Source: an uncultured Bacilli bacterium
GTDB lineage: Bacteria; Bacillota_I; Bacilli_A; RF39; UBA660
Assembly: GCA_944329505.1 (NCBI GenBank)
Contig: CALVIJ010000018.1
Span: 1 to 13,854, forward strand
DNA length: 13,854 bases
Direction: 5' to 3'
Made by a program: the position numbers and the translations under genes. How positions within the stretch are numbered: the first letter of the stretch is position 1; each line of letters starts with the position of its first letter. This document shows, piece by piece, positions 1 to 7,694 of the stretch. Under the pieces are notes generated by a model, which did not search any database, was not told the origin of the DNA, and saw nothing but the letters and a program-made list of their open reading frames with translations.

Positions 1-663
1 TATTCTTCTACTACTTTAATACCAGCTATATTAGAAAGTGCCATAGCTACTTATCTAGTATATATAGGTGGAGCAAAGTTCTCTATTATATATAGATTAT
101 TTGTCACTGTGCCACCGTTTATTGTTCCAATCATTCCAAATTTAGATTGGTTTGCTACGGCTATTGTTGGCGTAACATTACCTCTAGCCGTTTATATTTA
201 TATGAATTATGTTCATGTAAATAAAGCAGAAAGATTATCTAAAAGAGAAAGACGAAGCTATAACCCGGTTGTCTATGTTCCAGTATTTGCATTTATTGCT
301 GTACTTGCGGGTTTCGTAATGGGGCTATTTAAATATCAGCCAATTGCCGTTTTATCTGGTAGTATGTCTCCAACATTTAATAGGGGAGATGCCGTAGTTG
401 TTAATAAACTTACAACTGCTGAAAAAGACGAATTGAAAAAAGGCGATATAATTCAATTTGTCAGTGGAACAAAGTATGTTGTCCATCGAATAGTGGATAT
501 TACAAACGATGAACGCGGCAATAAACTTTTTATTACAAAAGGTGACCATAATAATACAATTGATGCCGACAAAGTCGCTTTAGAAAATGTAAAAGGAAAA
601 GTATCATTTGTTATACCATTGATTGGATATCCATCAGTATGGTTAAGTGGTGCAATTTCATAA
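1..663 (+). CDS. Signal peptidase I, ER/archaeal (SipW, S26B) type, 5' end missing
   Basis: Membrane serine protease that removes signal peptides from exported proteins outside the membrane. The reading frame is open from base 1, so the N-terminus lies before the window; the ATG-less GTG at 109 is not a credible start because hydrophobic coding sequence continues upstream of it. The fragment (220 residues) has several membrane segments before the catalytic domain (about fragment residues 1-30, 35-65 and 95-115). The Ser box SGSMSP places the nucleophile at fragment Ser121. The second box, KYVVHRIVDI, carries His162 where bacterial P-type enzymes have Lys; this is the mark of the ER/archaeal S26B branch that includes Bacillus SipW. 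The third box, TKGDHNNTIDADK, supplies Asp182 and Asp188/190. The polytopic N-terminal part is longer than in SipW. It sits 16 nt before a DUF5305 gene. SipW-type enzymes mature TasA/CalY-like proteins, and one is encoded at 11495-11989. Family call is firm; substrate is inference. Confidence 0.9.
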   Translation, partial: YSSTTLIPAILESAIATYLVYIGGAKFSIIYRLFVTVPPFIVPIIPNLDWFATAIVGVTLPLAVYIYMNYVHVNKAERLSKRERRSYNPVVYVPVFAFIAVLAGFVMGLFKYQPIAVLSGSMSPTFNRGDAVVVNKLTTAEKDELKKGDIIQFVSGTKYVVHRIVDITNDERGNKLFITKGDHNNTIDADKVALENVKGKVSFVIPLIGYPSVWLSGAIS

Positions 664-679
664 GAAGGGGAGAAGAAAA

Positions 680-1771
680 ATGAAACAAAAAAATGAAAAT
701 GAAATTATTTTAAAACAGTGGGTTAGAGTCTTTTTGATAATCGCTGTTATTGCCGTAATGGTGGTATCCATTGTCTCAATTGTTAAAAGCCTAAATCCAA
801 AAGACTCTGGACAAGAAGAATTATATTCTTACACATATAATTCAAATTTAGATTATAAGGTTTATCTAAAAGACAATAGTTTTTTTACGTCACCTTATAT
901 TGGAATGAATAAACAATATATAACATCACTAATTGATTATATTGATGTAAATGCAATTTATAATTTTCAAAGTACCAAAGAATTAGACTACAGCTATAAT
1001 TATTCGATAGTTGCAACTACTAAAGGATTATATCAAAATACCGATGGAGAAGATGTTGAGGTTTGGTCTAGAGAGTATCCAATAGCCAACCAAGGAGATC
1101 AAAAAGGTAGTGGTAAATCATTTAAAATTAATCAAAATATTAAATTAGATTATAACGAATACAATGATATTATGACTGATTTCCGTAATCAATTTGGTTT
1201 GTCATTAGATGCAAGAGTTGATTTAAGTGTAAAAATCAACATCACTGCCGGATTAAAAAATGCATCAGCAAAAGAATTACAAACAACAAATAATATGGTA
1301 TTAGAAATTCCATTATTACAACAAACAATGAATATTAAACCAAATTATATAAATAGTGGAGGAGATACAATTTACAGCACTGCTGAGACAGAATCATCAA
1401 TTAACATTCCATTATTGATATTTGGAATAGTATTATTAGGTATTTCATTAGTAGTATTTAAAATATTAATTAAGAGTCTACTTGCAGTAACTAGAAAATC
1501 TGAATACGTTCTAGCTCTTAACAAGATTTTAAAAGAATATGCTGATATCATTGCTGAAACTCACAACATGCCAGACTTAGATAAATATGATGTCATCAAT
1601 GTTAAAAACTTTAACGACTTAGTAGATGTTGAAGAAGAATTACATTCACCAATTTTATACTTTGAAGTTAAAGAAAATGTTGAAAGTGTATTTGTAATTA
1701 TCAGCAACAATACTGCTTATAAATTCACTTTAAGAGAATCAGATTTTGATCATTTCGTAAAAAAATGTTAA
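680..1771 (+). CDS. DUF5305 family membrane protein
   Basis: Predicted protein of 363 residues. I chose ATG 680 because GGGGAG (667-672) lies 7 nt upstream; an in-frame start at 647 would overlap the previous gene and has no such site. Membrane segment 1 is at about residues 14-35, followed by an extracellular region of about 200 residues rich in Tyr, Asn and beta-type alternation (for example the LDYKVYLKDNSFF stretch). Membrane segment 2 is at about 241-262. A cytoplasmic tail of about 100 residues ends in an NDLVDVEEELHSPILYFEV segment. This topology and tail match what I remember of DUF5305, a family of unknown function seen in archaea and Gram-positives and often found beside S26B signal peptidases. 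The 16-nt gap implies co-transcription with the peptidase. A role in helping or scaffolding secretion of SipW-type substrates is inference only. A terminator follows at 1821-1861. Confidence 0.78.
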   Translation: MKQKNENEIILKQWVRVFLIIAVIAVMVVSIVSIVKSLNPKDSGQEELYSYTYNSNLDYKVYLKDNSFFTSPYIGMNKQYITSLIDYIDVNAIYNFQSTKELDYSYNYSIVATTKGLYQNTDGEDVEVWSREYPIANQGDQKGSGKSFKINQNIKLDYNEYNDIMTDFRNQFGLSLDARVDLSVKINITAGLKNASAKELQTTNNMVLEIPLLQQTMNIKPNYINSGGDTIYSTAETESSINIPLLIFGIVLLGISLVVFKILIKSLLAVTRKSEYVLALNKILKEYADIIAETHNMPDLDKYDVINVKNFNDLVDVEEELHSPILYFEVKENVESVFVIISNNTAYKFTLRESDFDHFVKKC

Positions 1772-1820
1772 GTTTAAATTAAACTAAAATATGGAAAAAT
1801 TGTTAACAATTTCCAATTAG

Positions 1821-1861
1821 AGGATTGTAACCTGTAATCTACAGGAAACAGTCCTTTTTAT
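1821..1861 (+). terminator. Terminator after the DUF5305 gene
   Basis: AGGATTG (1821-1827) pairs with CAGTCCT (1849-1855) with one G-U pair. Inside it CCTGTA (1831-1836) pairs with TACAGG (1840-1845), with small TAA/AAA internal loops. The 3' arm runs straight into TTTTTA. There is no U-run on the minus side, so it should act on plus-strand transcripts. Two further A/T hairpins precede it (AGTTTAA/TTAAACT around 1771-1785 and a stem within 1792-1815 with a TTAA loop). Confidence 0.75.
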
Positions 1862-1895
1862 TATATCAATTATGTAATTTAAATTAATACAACCT

Positions 1896-1928
1896 AAAAG
1901 AGATTAAATTAAATTTTTAATCTCTTTT
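1896..1928. terminator. Bidirectional terminator at the end of the U32 gene
   Basis: A 13-bp perfect stem (AAAAGAGATTAAA at 1896-1908 with its complement at 1916-1928) and a 7-nt loop. Both orientations give a hairpin followed by T residues. It overlaps the last few codons and the TAA stop (1904-1906, minus strand) of the U32 gene, and blocks read-through between two convergent transcription units. Confidence 0.8.
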
Positions 1929-4003
1929 TCCGTTTCATCAAACAAAATAATTCTTCCTTTAGTATCTTTTAAATTAATATTTTGATGATGTAAAATTGTC
2001 GTATAATTTCCATGAATGATTGGAAAATAATTATTCATGTTATTTTTTAAACAATCACCATCACTTCTAAATGTTTTTAATATCATCAAATCTGGCTTTC
2101 CATAAATAATTTTTTCAGTTGAATAACTATACTTTTCTAAAGATTCAAAATCAGTCACCTCAGGAGAAATCGTCGATATTTTAACACCTAACTTGTGCAA
2201 GAAATTTACCGTTTCGCTATTTGTAATATTAAGAGGATAATCGGCAATTACATTGTTGTCATGGCTATATTTATGAATGCCTCCAAGCTCGCTTACTAAT
2301 AAATTTTCGTTTTTAAATGAAGGATATTCAGTCATTATCCTAGGTAATTTATAAAAAACATTTTTATCTTTATATTTTTTATATAATTCATAATCTTCCG
2401 TATATATTCTACATTTGTCTAAAACACATTTCAATTGTTCTTCATTTCTCACTAAAACACTTTGGTCATCATGTTTATCATTTAAAATCTTTTTCTCGTA
2501 TTTAAAATCGACCTTATTATAACACTCACATCTTTTAGATATTAATTTATCATATAAACTTCTTCTAAGTTCATTTAAAAAACTCATCGGAACAAATACA
2601 TCATCCACCGTAATATCACACTTATCTAAATAAAATGGAGTAGACCCTAATTTGTTTAATTTAGAGTAAATTTCTTTCTTAGAAGTAGCTTTATTATTAG
2701 CTTTTTCTAAAACAATAGATTTTTCACTAATTACATTAACACCATCACTAATAGAAAGTTCTAAATTTCGATTACATAAAGCAGTAAGCTTAAAAGAAAT
2801 CGGTATTTTCTTAGATGGAATCTTATTTACCATATCGATTAGTCTTTTGGAAATTGTCTTAGCAACATTGTCCTTGTTTTTAAGACCAACTTTATTATCT
2901 ACTATAGCAACATCGCTTTTAGAAACATAATTCACTAGCAAGCCCTTTTCATTATAAAGTTTGTTTACTGTCATTCCTTTAAAACTTTCACAAAATCTTA
3001 TACTATCTTCTTGATATAGTTCGTCGCTTAACTTGATATATATTTTATAATCATTAACCTTAATTACCTTACCGAGATCTGAACCCAAATGATTAGGCGT
3101 TTTAATATTATAGATATTGTTATCGAATAAATATCCTTGTGTAAATTGCCTGTTAAAAAGTGTAGTCAAATTATTCATTTCTTCCTCAGTAATTTGCGGA
3201 TTGCCTCCTGAATAATATTCATCGATCAGTCTTCTATAAACTTTAGTCACATAACCAACATATTCAGGACTTTTCATTCTTCCTTCAATTTTTAAACTAT
3301 TAATATTAGCGTCTAAAATATCTTTAATTGTGTTAACTGAACAAAGCTCTTTAGTACTAAGTAAATATTTACCAGTAGTTTTTACTTTAGTTTTATTCTT
3401 ATATAATTCATAAGGTAAACGGCAAGAACCGACACATTTTCCTCTATTTCCACTTCTACCACCATTTAAACTACTAAATAAGCATTGCCCACTATAAGAG
3501 ACACATAAAGCTCTATGAATAAATACCTCTTTTTCGATTGGACATTTTAAGCTTTTAATTTCTTCCAAACTCATCTCTCTAGCTAAAACAGCTCTTGTAA
3601 CCCCCATATCTTTAAGTAAAAATAAACTTTCATCATTATGACAGTTAATTTGGGTGGAAGCATGAATTTCTAAATTTGGAATCAACCTTCGAACTAAATT
3701 AATCATCCCTAAATCCTGCATAATCACCGCATCTACACCAATCTCATATAAAAATTTAATATAATCCAAAAATTCTTCTATCTCATTTTCAAAAATTACT
3801 GTATTGGCGGTTACGTAAAGCTTTACACCATATAAGTGACAATATCTAACAGCTTCTTTAAGTTCATTTAAAGAAAAATTAGGTGCGAAAGCTCTAGCTC
3901 CAAAAGTTTTTCCCCCAACGTAAATCGCATCAGCCCCGTTATTAATAGCAAAAATCAAAGTTTTCATATCACCCGCAGGACTTAACAGTTCGGTTTTAGC
4001 CAT
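1904..4003 (-). CDS. U32 family protein with DUF3656-like region, probable RNA hydroxylation factor (RlhA/TrhP-like)
   Basis: Protein of 699 residues. I start it at ATG 4003 because GAGGTG (4010-4015 on the minus strand) lies 6 nt upstream; the upstream in-frame GTG at 4012 is itself part of that ribosome site. The N-terminal 300 residues are a classic U32 barrel: it opens ELLSPAGD, then has GADAIYVGG near residues 23-31, VTANT near 64-68, and HASTQINCHN near 114-123. The block RALCVSYSGQC ... GNRGKCVGSC carries Cys167, Cys174, Cys190 and Cys194, the spacing expected for an iron-sulfur site in this family. The region at about 390-500 resembles DUF3656, which distinguishes the long RlhA-like form from short TrhP-like ones. 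Members act in prephenate-dependent hydroxylation of 23S rRNA C2501 (RlhA) or tRNA U34 (TrhP); 'collagenase/peptidase' is the legacy name. Which RNA is modified here cannot be told. It is transcribed alone, opposite to its neighbours. Confidence 0.88.
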   Translation of the reverse strand: MAKTELLSPAGDMKTLIFAINNGADAIYVGGKTFGARAFAPNFSLNELKEAVRYCHLYGVKLYVTANTVIFENEIEEFLDYIKFLYEIGVDAVIMQDLGMINLVRRLIPNLEIHASTQINCHNDESLFLLKDMGVTRAVLAREMSLEEIKSLKCPIEKEVFIHRALCVSYSGQCLFSSLNGGRSGNRGKCVGSCRLPYELYKNKTKVKTTGKYLLSTKELCSVNTIKDILDANINSLKIEGRMKSPEYVGYVTKVYRRLIDEYYSGGNPQITEEEMNNLTTLFNRQFTQGYLFDNNIYNIKTPNHLGSDLGKVIKVNDYKIYIKLSDELYQEDSIRFCESFKGMTVNKLYNEKGLLVNYVSKSDVAIVDNKVGLKNKDNVAKTISKRLIDMVNKIPSKKIPISFKLTALCNRNLELSISDGVNVISEKSIVLEKANNKATSKKEIYSKLNKLGSTPFYLDKCDITVDDVFVPMSFLNELRRSLYDKLISKRCECYNKVDFKYEKKILNDKHDDQSVLVRNEEQLKCVLDKCRIYTEDYELYKKYKDKNVFYKLPRIMTEYPSFKNENLLVSELGGIHKYSHDNNVIADYPLNITNSETVNFLHKLGVKISTISPEVTDFESLEKYSYSTEKIIYGKPDLMILKTFRSDGDCLKNNMNNYFPIIHGNYTTILHHQNINLKDTKGRIILFDETEKEIKNLI

Positions 4004-4030
4004 AAATCTCACCTCGTAAAATACATCAGT

Positions 4031-4058
4031 ATTATAACACGTGTTGGTTGACTTTGAA
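4031..4058 (-). promoter_or_regulatory. Promoter of the U32 gene
   Basis: On the minus strand: TATAAT (4036-4031) preceded by TGT, giving an extended -10 (TGTTATAAT), with TTCAAA (4058-4053) 16 nt upstream as a weak -35. It ends about 27 nt before the start codon. It overlaps the plus-strand promoter for the pilin-like gene. Confidence 0.65.
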
Positions 4059-4076
4059 CACTATTTACATTATAAT
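4048..4076 (+). promoter_or_regulatory. Promoter of the pilin-like gene
   Basis: TTGACT (4048-4053), a 17-nt spacer and a perfect TATAAT (4071-4076): close to the sigma-A consensus. The start codon is only 22 nt after the -10, and AGGTGATC (4088-4095) is the ribosome site, matching the extended anti-SD end of 16S rRNA. Confidence 0.8.
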
Positions 4077-4097
4077 TTAAATAGAATAGGTGATCAC

Positions 4098-5141
4098 ATG
4101 AAAGATAAGGAAAAAGGATTTACTCTAGTTGAATTAATTGCTGTTGTGGCAATATTAGGATTAATTGCTATAATAGTATATCCAGCTATTGGCTCTGTCA
4201 TAAGAAACTCTAGAGAAAGTGCATATAATGACCAAGTAAATGTCATTATAAAAGCCGCACAAAACTGGAGTGTTGATAATGCTACCACACTTCCAGATGA
4301 TGGCTCAGTATACCGCTTACCAGTTGACACTTTATTAGATGGCGGATATATTTCTGACGACGAAGTAAAAGATCCTCGTGATAGTAGTAAAAACTTAAAT
4401 GGTAATGTGGAAATACAATATGATAGTAGTATTAAACAATTTACATATAACTATGTAGATAATACAGCTGATTCAAACGAAATATCTATGCAAAACAATT
4501 TAGCTACAACAATCATAAATAATTCTAAAAAAAAAGATGTTTTATTAGCTAATGATGGAATTTACAAAGGAGATAACCCTGATAATTATTTGAAATTAAA
4601 TGATAAACTATGGCGAATTATAAGTAATAATCAAGACGGTAGTATTAAAATAGTAAGTGAAGAAGAAACAACCAAAATAGCTTGGGATGTAGATGGCAAT
4701 ACTGACTTTGATGATTCCACAGTAAAAACATATTTAAACAATACTTTTTATACAAGTTTAAATAACTTAACAGAATTTAAATCTTCTGATTTTTGTACAT
4801 CTTATGATGGTGAAAAATGTACAAAAACCGAAAAAGTAGCTGTAGGCCTTTTAACTACCGAAGATTATTTAAATGCATCTAATAATTTAAAATGTGTGTC
4901 TGGTACAGAAGCAGAATGTACCATTGGAAATTATTTATCTGATTTTTCAGAAAAAAACGGAGCTGAATATATGATAAACACTACTTACGATAACGCTTAT
5001 GTTATTGATAGCGGACTTATCAAAACAACGACCACTGATCAAACTTTAAATGTTCGTCCAGTCCTAACTATTGATAAAAGCACTAAAATAATTGGTGGAA
5101 CAGGTTCTAAAGACAATCCATATATTATCAGCGAAGTTTGA
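4098..5141 (+). CDS. Type IV pilin-like surface protein with a large C-terminal domain
   Basis: Protein of 347 residues. ATG 4098 is chosen because AGGTGATC sits just upstream and because it gives the short charged leader MKDKEKG typical of prepilins; a GTG at 4041 would lie before the promoter's -10. The prepilin peptidase site is G7/F8 (KGFTLVELIAVV) with Glu12 at the conserved +5 position, followed by a hydrophobic helix to about residue 30. Residues 30-130 look like a pilin head or linker. From about residue 150 a second module begins (GIYKGDNPDNYLKLNDKLWR), ending LNVRPVLTIDKS ... GTGSKDNPYIIS. I have seen this module on surface proteins of uncultured Bacilli; it resembles DUF6273, a guess. 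Four cysteines form two C-x7-C pairs (C233/C241, C266/C274), suggesting disulfides. No pilus ATPase, platform protein or prepilin peptidase is in the window, so assembly genes must be elsewhere. It could serve as a minor pilin or adhesin tip. Confidence 0.82.
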   Translation: MKDKEKGFTLVELIAVVAILGLIAIIVYPAIGSVIRNSRESAYNDQVNVIIKAAQNWSVDNATTLPDDGSVYRLPVDTLLDGGYISDDEVKDPRDSSKNLNGNVEIQYDSSIKQFTYNYVDNTADSNEISMQNNLATTIINNSKKKDVLLANDGIYKGDNPDNYLKLNDKLWRIISNNQDGSIKIVSEEETTKIAWDVDGNTDFDDSTVKTYLNNTFYTSLNNLTEFKSSDFCTSYDGEKCTKTEKVAVGLLTTEDYLNASNNLKCVSGTEAECTIGNYLSDFSEKNGAEYMINTTYDNAYVIDSGLIKTTTTDQTLNVRPVLTIDKSTKIIGGTGSKDNPYIISEV

Positions 5142-5166
5142 AAATAAATATAAAATATAGTATAAT
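5138..5166 (+). promoter_or_regulatory. Promoter of the 5182-8537 operon
   Basis: TTGAAA (5138-5143), a 17-nt spacer and TATAAT (5161-5166). The -35 box overlaps the TGA stop (5139-5141) of the pilin-like gene. The start codon at 5182 is only 16 nt past the -10, so transcription should begin within or at the edge of the GAGGTGAT ribosome site (5171-5178). No terminator separates it from the upstream gene, so some read-through is possible. Confidence 0.75.
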
Positions 5167-5181
5167 GTTTGAGGTGATACA

Positions 5182-5649
5182 ATGAAAAAATTTATTAAAG
5201 AGCATAAAAAACAATGTATAATTGGTGGAATTATATTTTTAGTCTTATTTTTTGCCATTATTATATGGCTATTTATCGTCCCAGTTTTTAGTAATAACAA
5301 ATATGGTGACCGACTCAAAGATATTGAAAACCATGAAATTTCATCAAGTAGTATTGATAAAATTGAAAATACTTTAAAGGAAAATCAACAAGTAAAAGAC
5401 GTTACATACCATAATGAAGGAAGAATCTTAAATTTTATTATTACTGTAAGCAATGAAATGACTTCTGATGACGCCAAAAAATTATGTGATACTATTTCAG
5501 AAAATCTTTCTGATGATGATAAATCCTACTATGATATTCAAGTGTTAATTGATACCGAAGAGGAAAATGAAAATTACCCAATCGCTGGATACAAACACAA
5601 AACAGAAGACAAGTTTGATTACGGAAGTGAGGTAGAAAGCAGTGAATAA
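5182..5649 (+). CDS. Small single-pass membrane protein of unknown function
   Basis: Protein of 155 residues that I do not recognise. It has a short basic N-terminus (MKKFIKEHKKQ), one strong membrane helix at about residues 12-34, then an acidic extracellular domain of about 120 residues with an apparent alpha/beta pattern: a helix around IENTLKENQQ, a strand at VKDVTYHNEGRILNFIITVS, a helix containing SDDAKKLCDTISENL, and a strand YDIQVLID. The C-terminal 25 residues are charged and low in hydrophobics (ends EVESSE). The single Cys is in the second helix. GAGGTGAT sits 3-4 nt before ATG. The next gene starts inside its last codons (8-nt overlap), so the two are probably translationally coupled, and the product may work with that sensor protein outside the membrane; this is inference. 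Confidence 0.75.
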   Translation: MKKFIKEHKKQCIIGGIIFLVLFFAIIIWLFIVPVFSNNKYGDRLKDIENHEISSSSIDKIENTLKENQQVKDVTYHNEGRILNFIITVSNEMTSDDAKKLCDTISENLSDDDKSYYDIQVLIDTEEENENYPIAGYKHKTEDKFDYGSEVESSE

Positions 5650-7675
5650 AAAAATCGGAATAATTGCCATAGTTGTTATTTTAATTTTAGGTTCTATCGG
5701 CGTAGTCCGTTTTTTTACTAAAGAAGACCAAAATACAACTTTGACTGTTGTTGAAAAAAGATGGATTGAAGAAAATAGAAATACTGTAATTGATATAGCT
5801 ACATTAAATGGTATCCCAATTGTCAGCGATAATGGAAATGGATTAATTTTTGATTTTTTAAGTGGCTTAGAAAATGATACTGAACTTGAATTTAATAAAT
5901 TATCTTATGAAATTGGAGATACTACAGAAGCTAAGTACTTATTAGAAAGAAAAGATAAACTCAACAAAAACGACCTTCTTCTTTATCAAGATAATTATAT
6001 TTTAGTTACTAAAGAAAATAAATATTACACAAATATTGATGAAATACAAGACTTAAATGTTGGTGTTCTAAATGATGATTTAAAAAATATTGAAAAGTAT
6101 TTAGATGGCTCTACAAATTTAACTTATCGTAGTTATGATTCATACGATGCTTTATTAACAGCCTTAACTAACGACGAGGTAAGTGCTATTACTTTACCAA
6201 AATTAGATTATTTAGAAAACATTTTAAATTCAGATGATATGCATATTGTTTATGATATCACAGAATATAAAATCAATTATGTAATTACATTAGGAGATAA
6301 TGAAAGATTAAACACTATCTTAACTAAGTATTTTAACAAATGGAAAGAAACTAAATTCAACGATTCATTTAACAAATATTTAGCTAATTCTTATTTCAAC
6401 TATAAAAATATATCTGAAAGAGATCAAACTGAATTTAGAAGTCGTAGATATACATATGGTTTTGTCGCAAATCCACCGTATGATATAACGATAAATGGTT
6501 CTTTAAAAGGTTTTAATCATACATTAATCAATGATTTTGCCCAAACAGCTGGAATCGAAATTGAATATAAACAGTATTCATCTACATCCAATTTAATCAA
6601 AGCCTTTGAAAACGGAGATGTTGATTTAGCTTTTAACAATTTTAATCATAATCTAAATGCTAAGACTTATGAGACAGTCCCTATTTATGATAGTAAAATT
6701 GCTATAATCACTAATAATGATACAGCTTTAACTATCAATAACATTACATCATTAAAAAATACTACAGTCTTAACAATTAAAGATAGTAAAATTTCTAAAG
6801 CTTTTAAAGACAATGACATCAAAACCAAAGAATATGATAATATCAAAGATTTAATTAATAATTTAAGTTCTAATGATGTCGCAGCCATTGATCAGTACAC
6901 ATATGATTATTATGTTAGATCTGATTTAGAAAATTACAAAAACCTTCAAACATTAGATATTGAAAATAATTATGGATTTATATCTAAAGATGAAAATAAT
7001 ATTAAAAATTTAAATGAATTTTTCAATTTTTATTTATCATTTATAAACACTAAACAAATGATAAATCAAAGTTATAATAATTTACTTTTATCAAATAATA
7101 ATAGTAAGAACTTACAATTAATTTTAAGTTGTTTAGTAATAGTTTTACTAGCCATTGCCGGTATTATTACTAAGATAATTTTTGGTAAGAAAAAAGATAT
7201 TAATAGTAAGTTATCAAAAACCGATAAACTTCGTTATGTTGATACTTTAACATCTCTAAAAAATCGTAATTATTTAAATGATAATATGGCAACTTGGGAT
7301 AGTAGTGAAGCCTATCCACAATCAGTCATTATCGTGGATTTAAATAATATTGCTTATATCAATGATAACTTTGGTCATACCGAAGGTGATAAAGTAATTA
7401 TTGAAGCTGCTAGTATTCTTATTAATCATCAATTAAGTGGTAGTGAAATTCTAAGAACAAATGGTAATGAATTTTTAATATTTATTGTTGGGCATGATGA
7501 AAAATCTATAGTCACTTATATTAGAAAATTAAATAAAGAGTTTAAAGAACTATCACATGGTTTTGGAGCAGCTATTGGATATAGTATGATAAATGACGAA
7601 ATCAAGACTATTGATGATGCCATTAATGAAGCAACTTTAGATATGAGAAATAACAAAGAAGAAATCAACAATTAA
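5642..7675 (+). CDS. Membrane sensor: two tandem SBP_bac_3-like domains plus a degenerate GGDEF domain
   Basis: Protein of 677 residues. It starts at GTG 5642, with GAGGT (5629-5633) 8 nt upstream, overlapping the previous gene by 8 nt. An N-terminal membrane anchor spans about residues 5-24. Two periplasmic-binding-like (Venus flytrap) domains follow at about 30-245 and 267-480; the second is clearer (YTYGFVANPPYDI, then GFNHTLINDFAQTAGIEIEY, then AFENGDVDLAF). A second membrane helix spans 491-515. A GGDEF domain follows (about 535-670) with DTLTSLKNRNYL, Asp566 in VDLNNIAYINDNFGHTEGD, and the signature position occupied by NGNEF (607-611). The third signature residue, normally Asp or Glu for metal binding, is Asn, and the first Gly is Asn, so diguanylate cyclase activity is doubtful. 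No RxxD inhibitory site is seen just before it. It resembles EvgS/BvgS-style sensing of amino acids or similar ligands coupled to a nucleotide-binding output. Ligand unknown. Confidence 0.85.
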   Translation: MNKKIGIIAIVVILILGSIGVVRFFTKEDQNTTLTVVEKRWIEENRNTVIDIATLNGIPIVSDNGNGLIFDFLSGLENDTELEFNKLSYEIGDTTEAKYLLERKDKLNKNDLLLYQDNYILVTKENKYYTNIDEIQDLNVGVLNDDLKNIEKYLDGSTNLTYRSYDSYDALLTALTNDEVSAITLPKLDYLENILNSDDMHIVYDITEYKINYVITLGDNERLNTILTKYFNKWKETKFNDSFNKYLANSYFNYKNISERDQTEFRSRRYTYGFVANPPYDITINGSLKGFNHTLINDFAQTAGIEIEYKQYSSTSNLIKAFENGDVDLAFNNFNHNLNAKTYETVPIYDSKIAIITNNDTALTINNITSLKNTTVLTIKDSKISKAFKDNDIKTKEYDNIKDLINNLSSNDVAAIDQYTYDYYVRSDLENYKNLQTLDIENNYGFISKDENNIKNLNEFFNFYLSFINTKQMINQSYNNLLLSNNNSKNLQLILSCLVIVLLAIAGIITKIIFGKKKDINSKLSKTDKLRYVDTLTSLKNRNYLNDNMATWDSSEAYPQSVIIVDLNNIAYINDNFGHTEGDKVIIEAASILINHQLSGSEILRTNGNEFLIFIVGHDEKSIVTYIRKLNKEFKELSHGFGAAIGYSMINDEIKTIDDAINEATLDMRNNKEEINN

Positions 7676-7694
7676 AAAGAAAGGGAAGAGGCGT

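Noticed and set aside
1792..1815. Stem with TTAA loop as an independent terminator
   Set aside because: It is not followed by a T-run; kept only as a hairpin or possible binding palindrome.
4041..4097. N-terminal extension of the pilin-like protein from GTG 4041
   Set aside because: This start lies upstream of the -10 box at 4071-4076 and would destroy the short charged prepilin leader.
5064..5318. 84-codon minus-strand open frame across the 5138-5166 promoter
   Set aside because: It covers a well-formed promoter and two plus-strand gene ends and has no plausible start signal.
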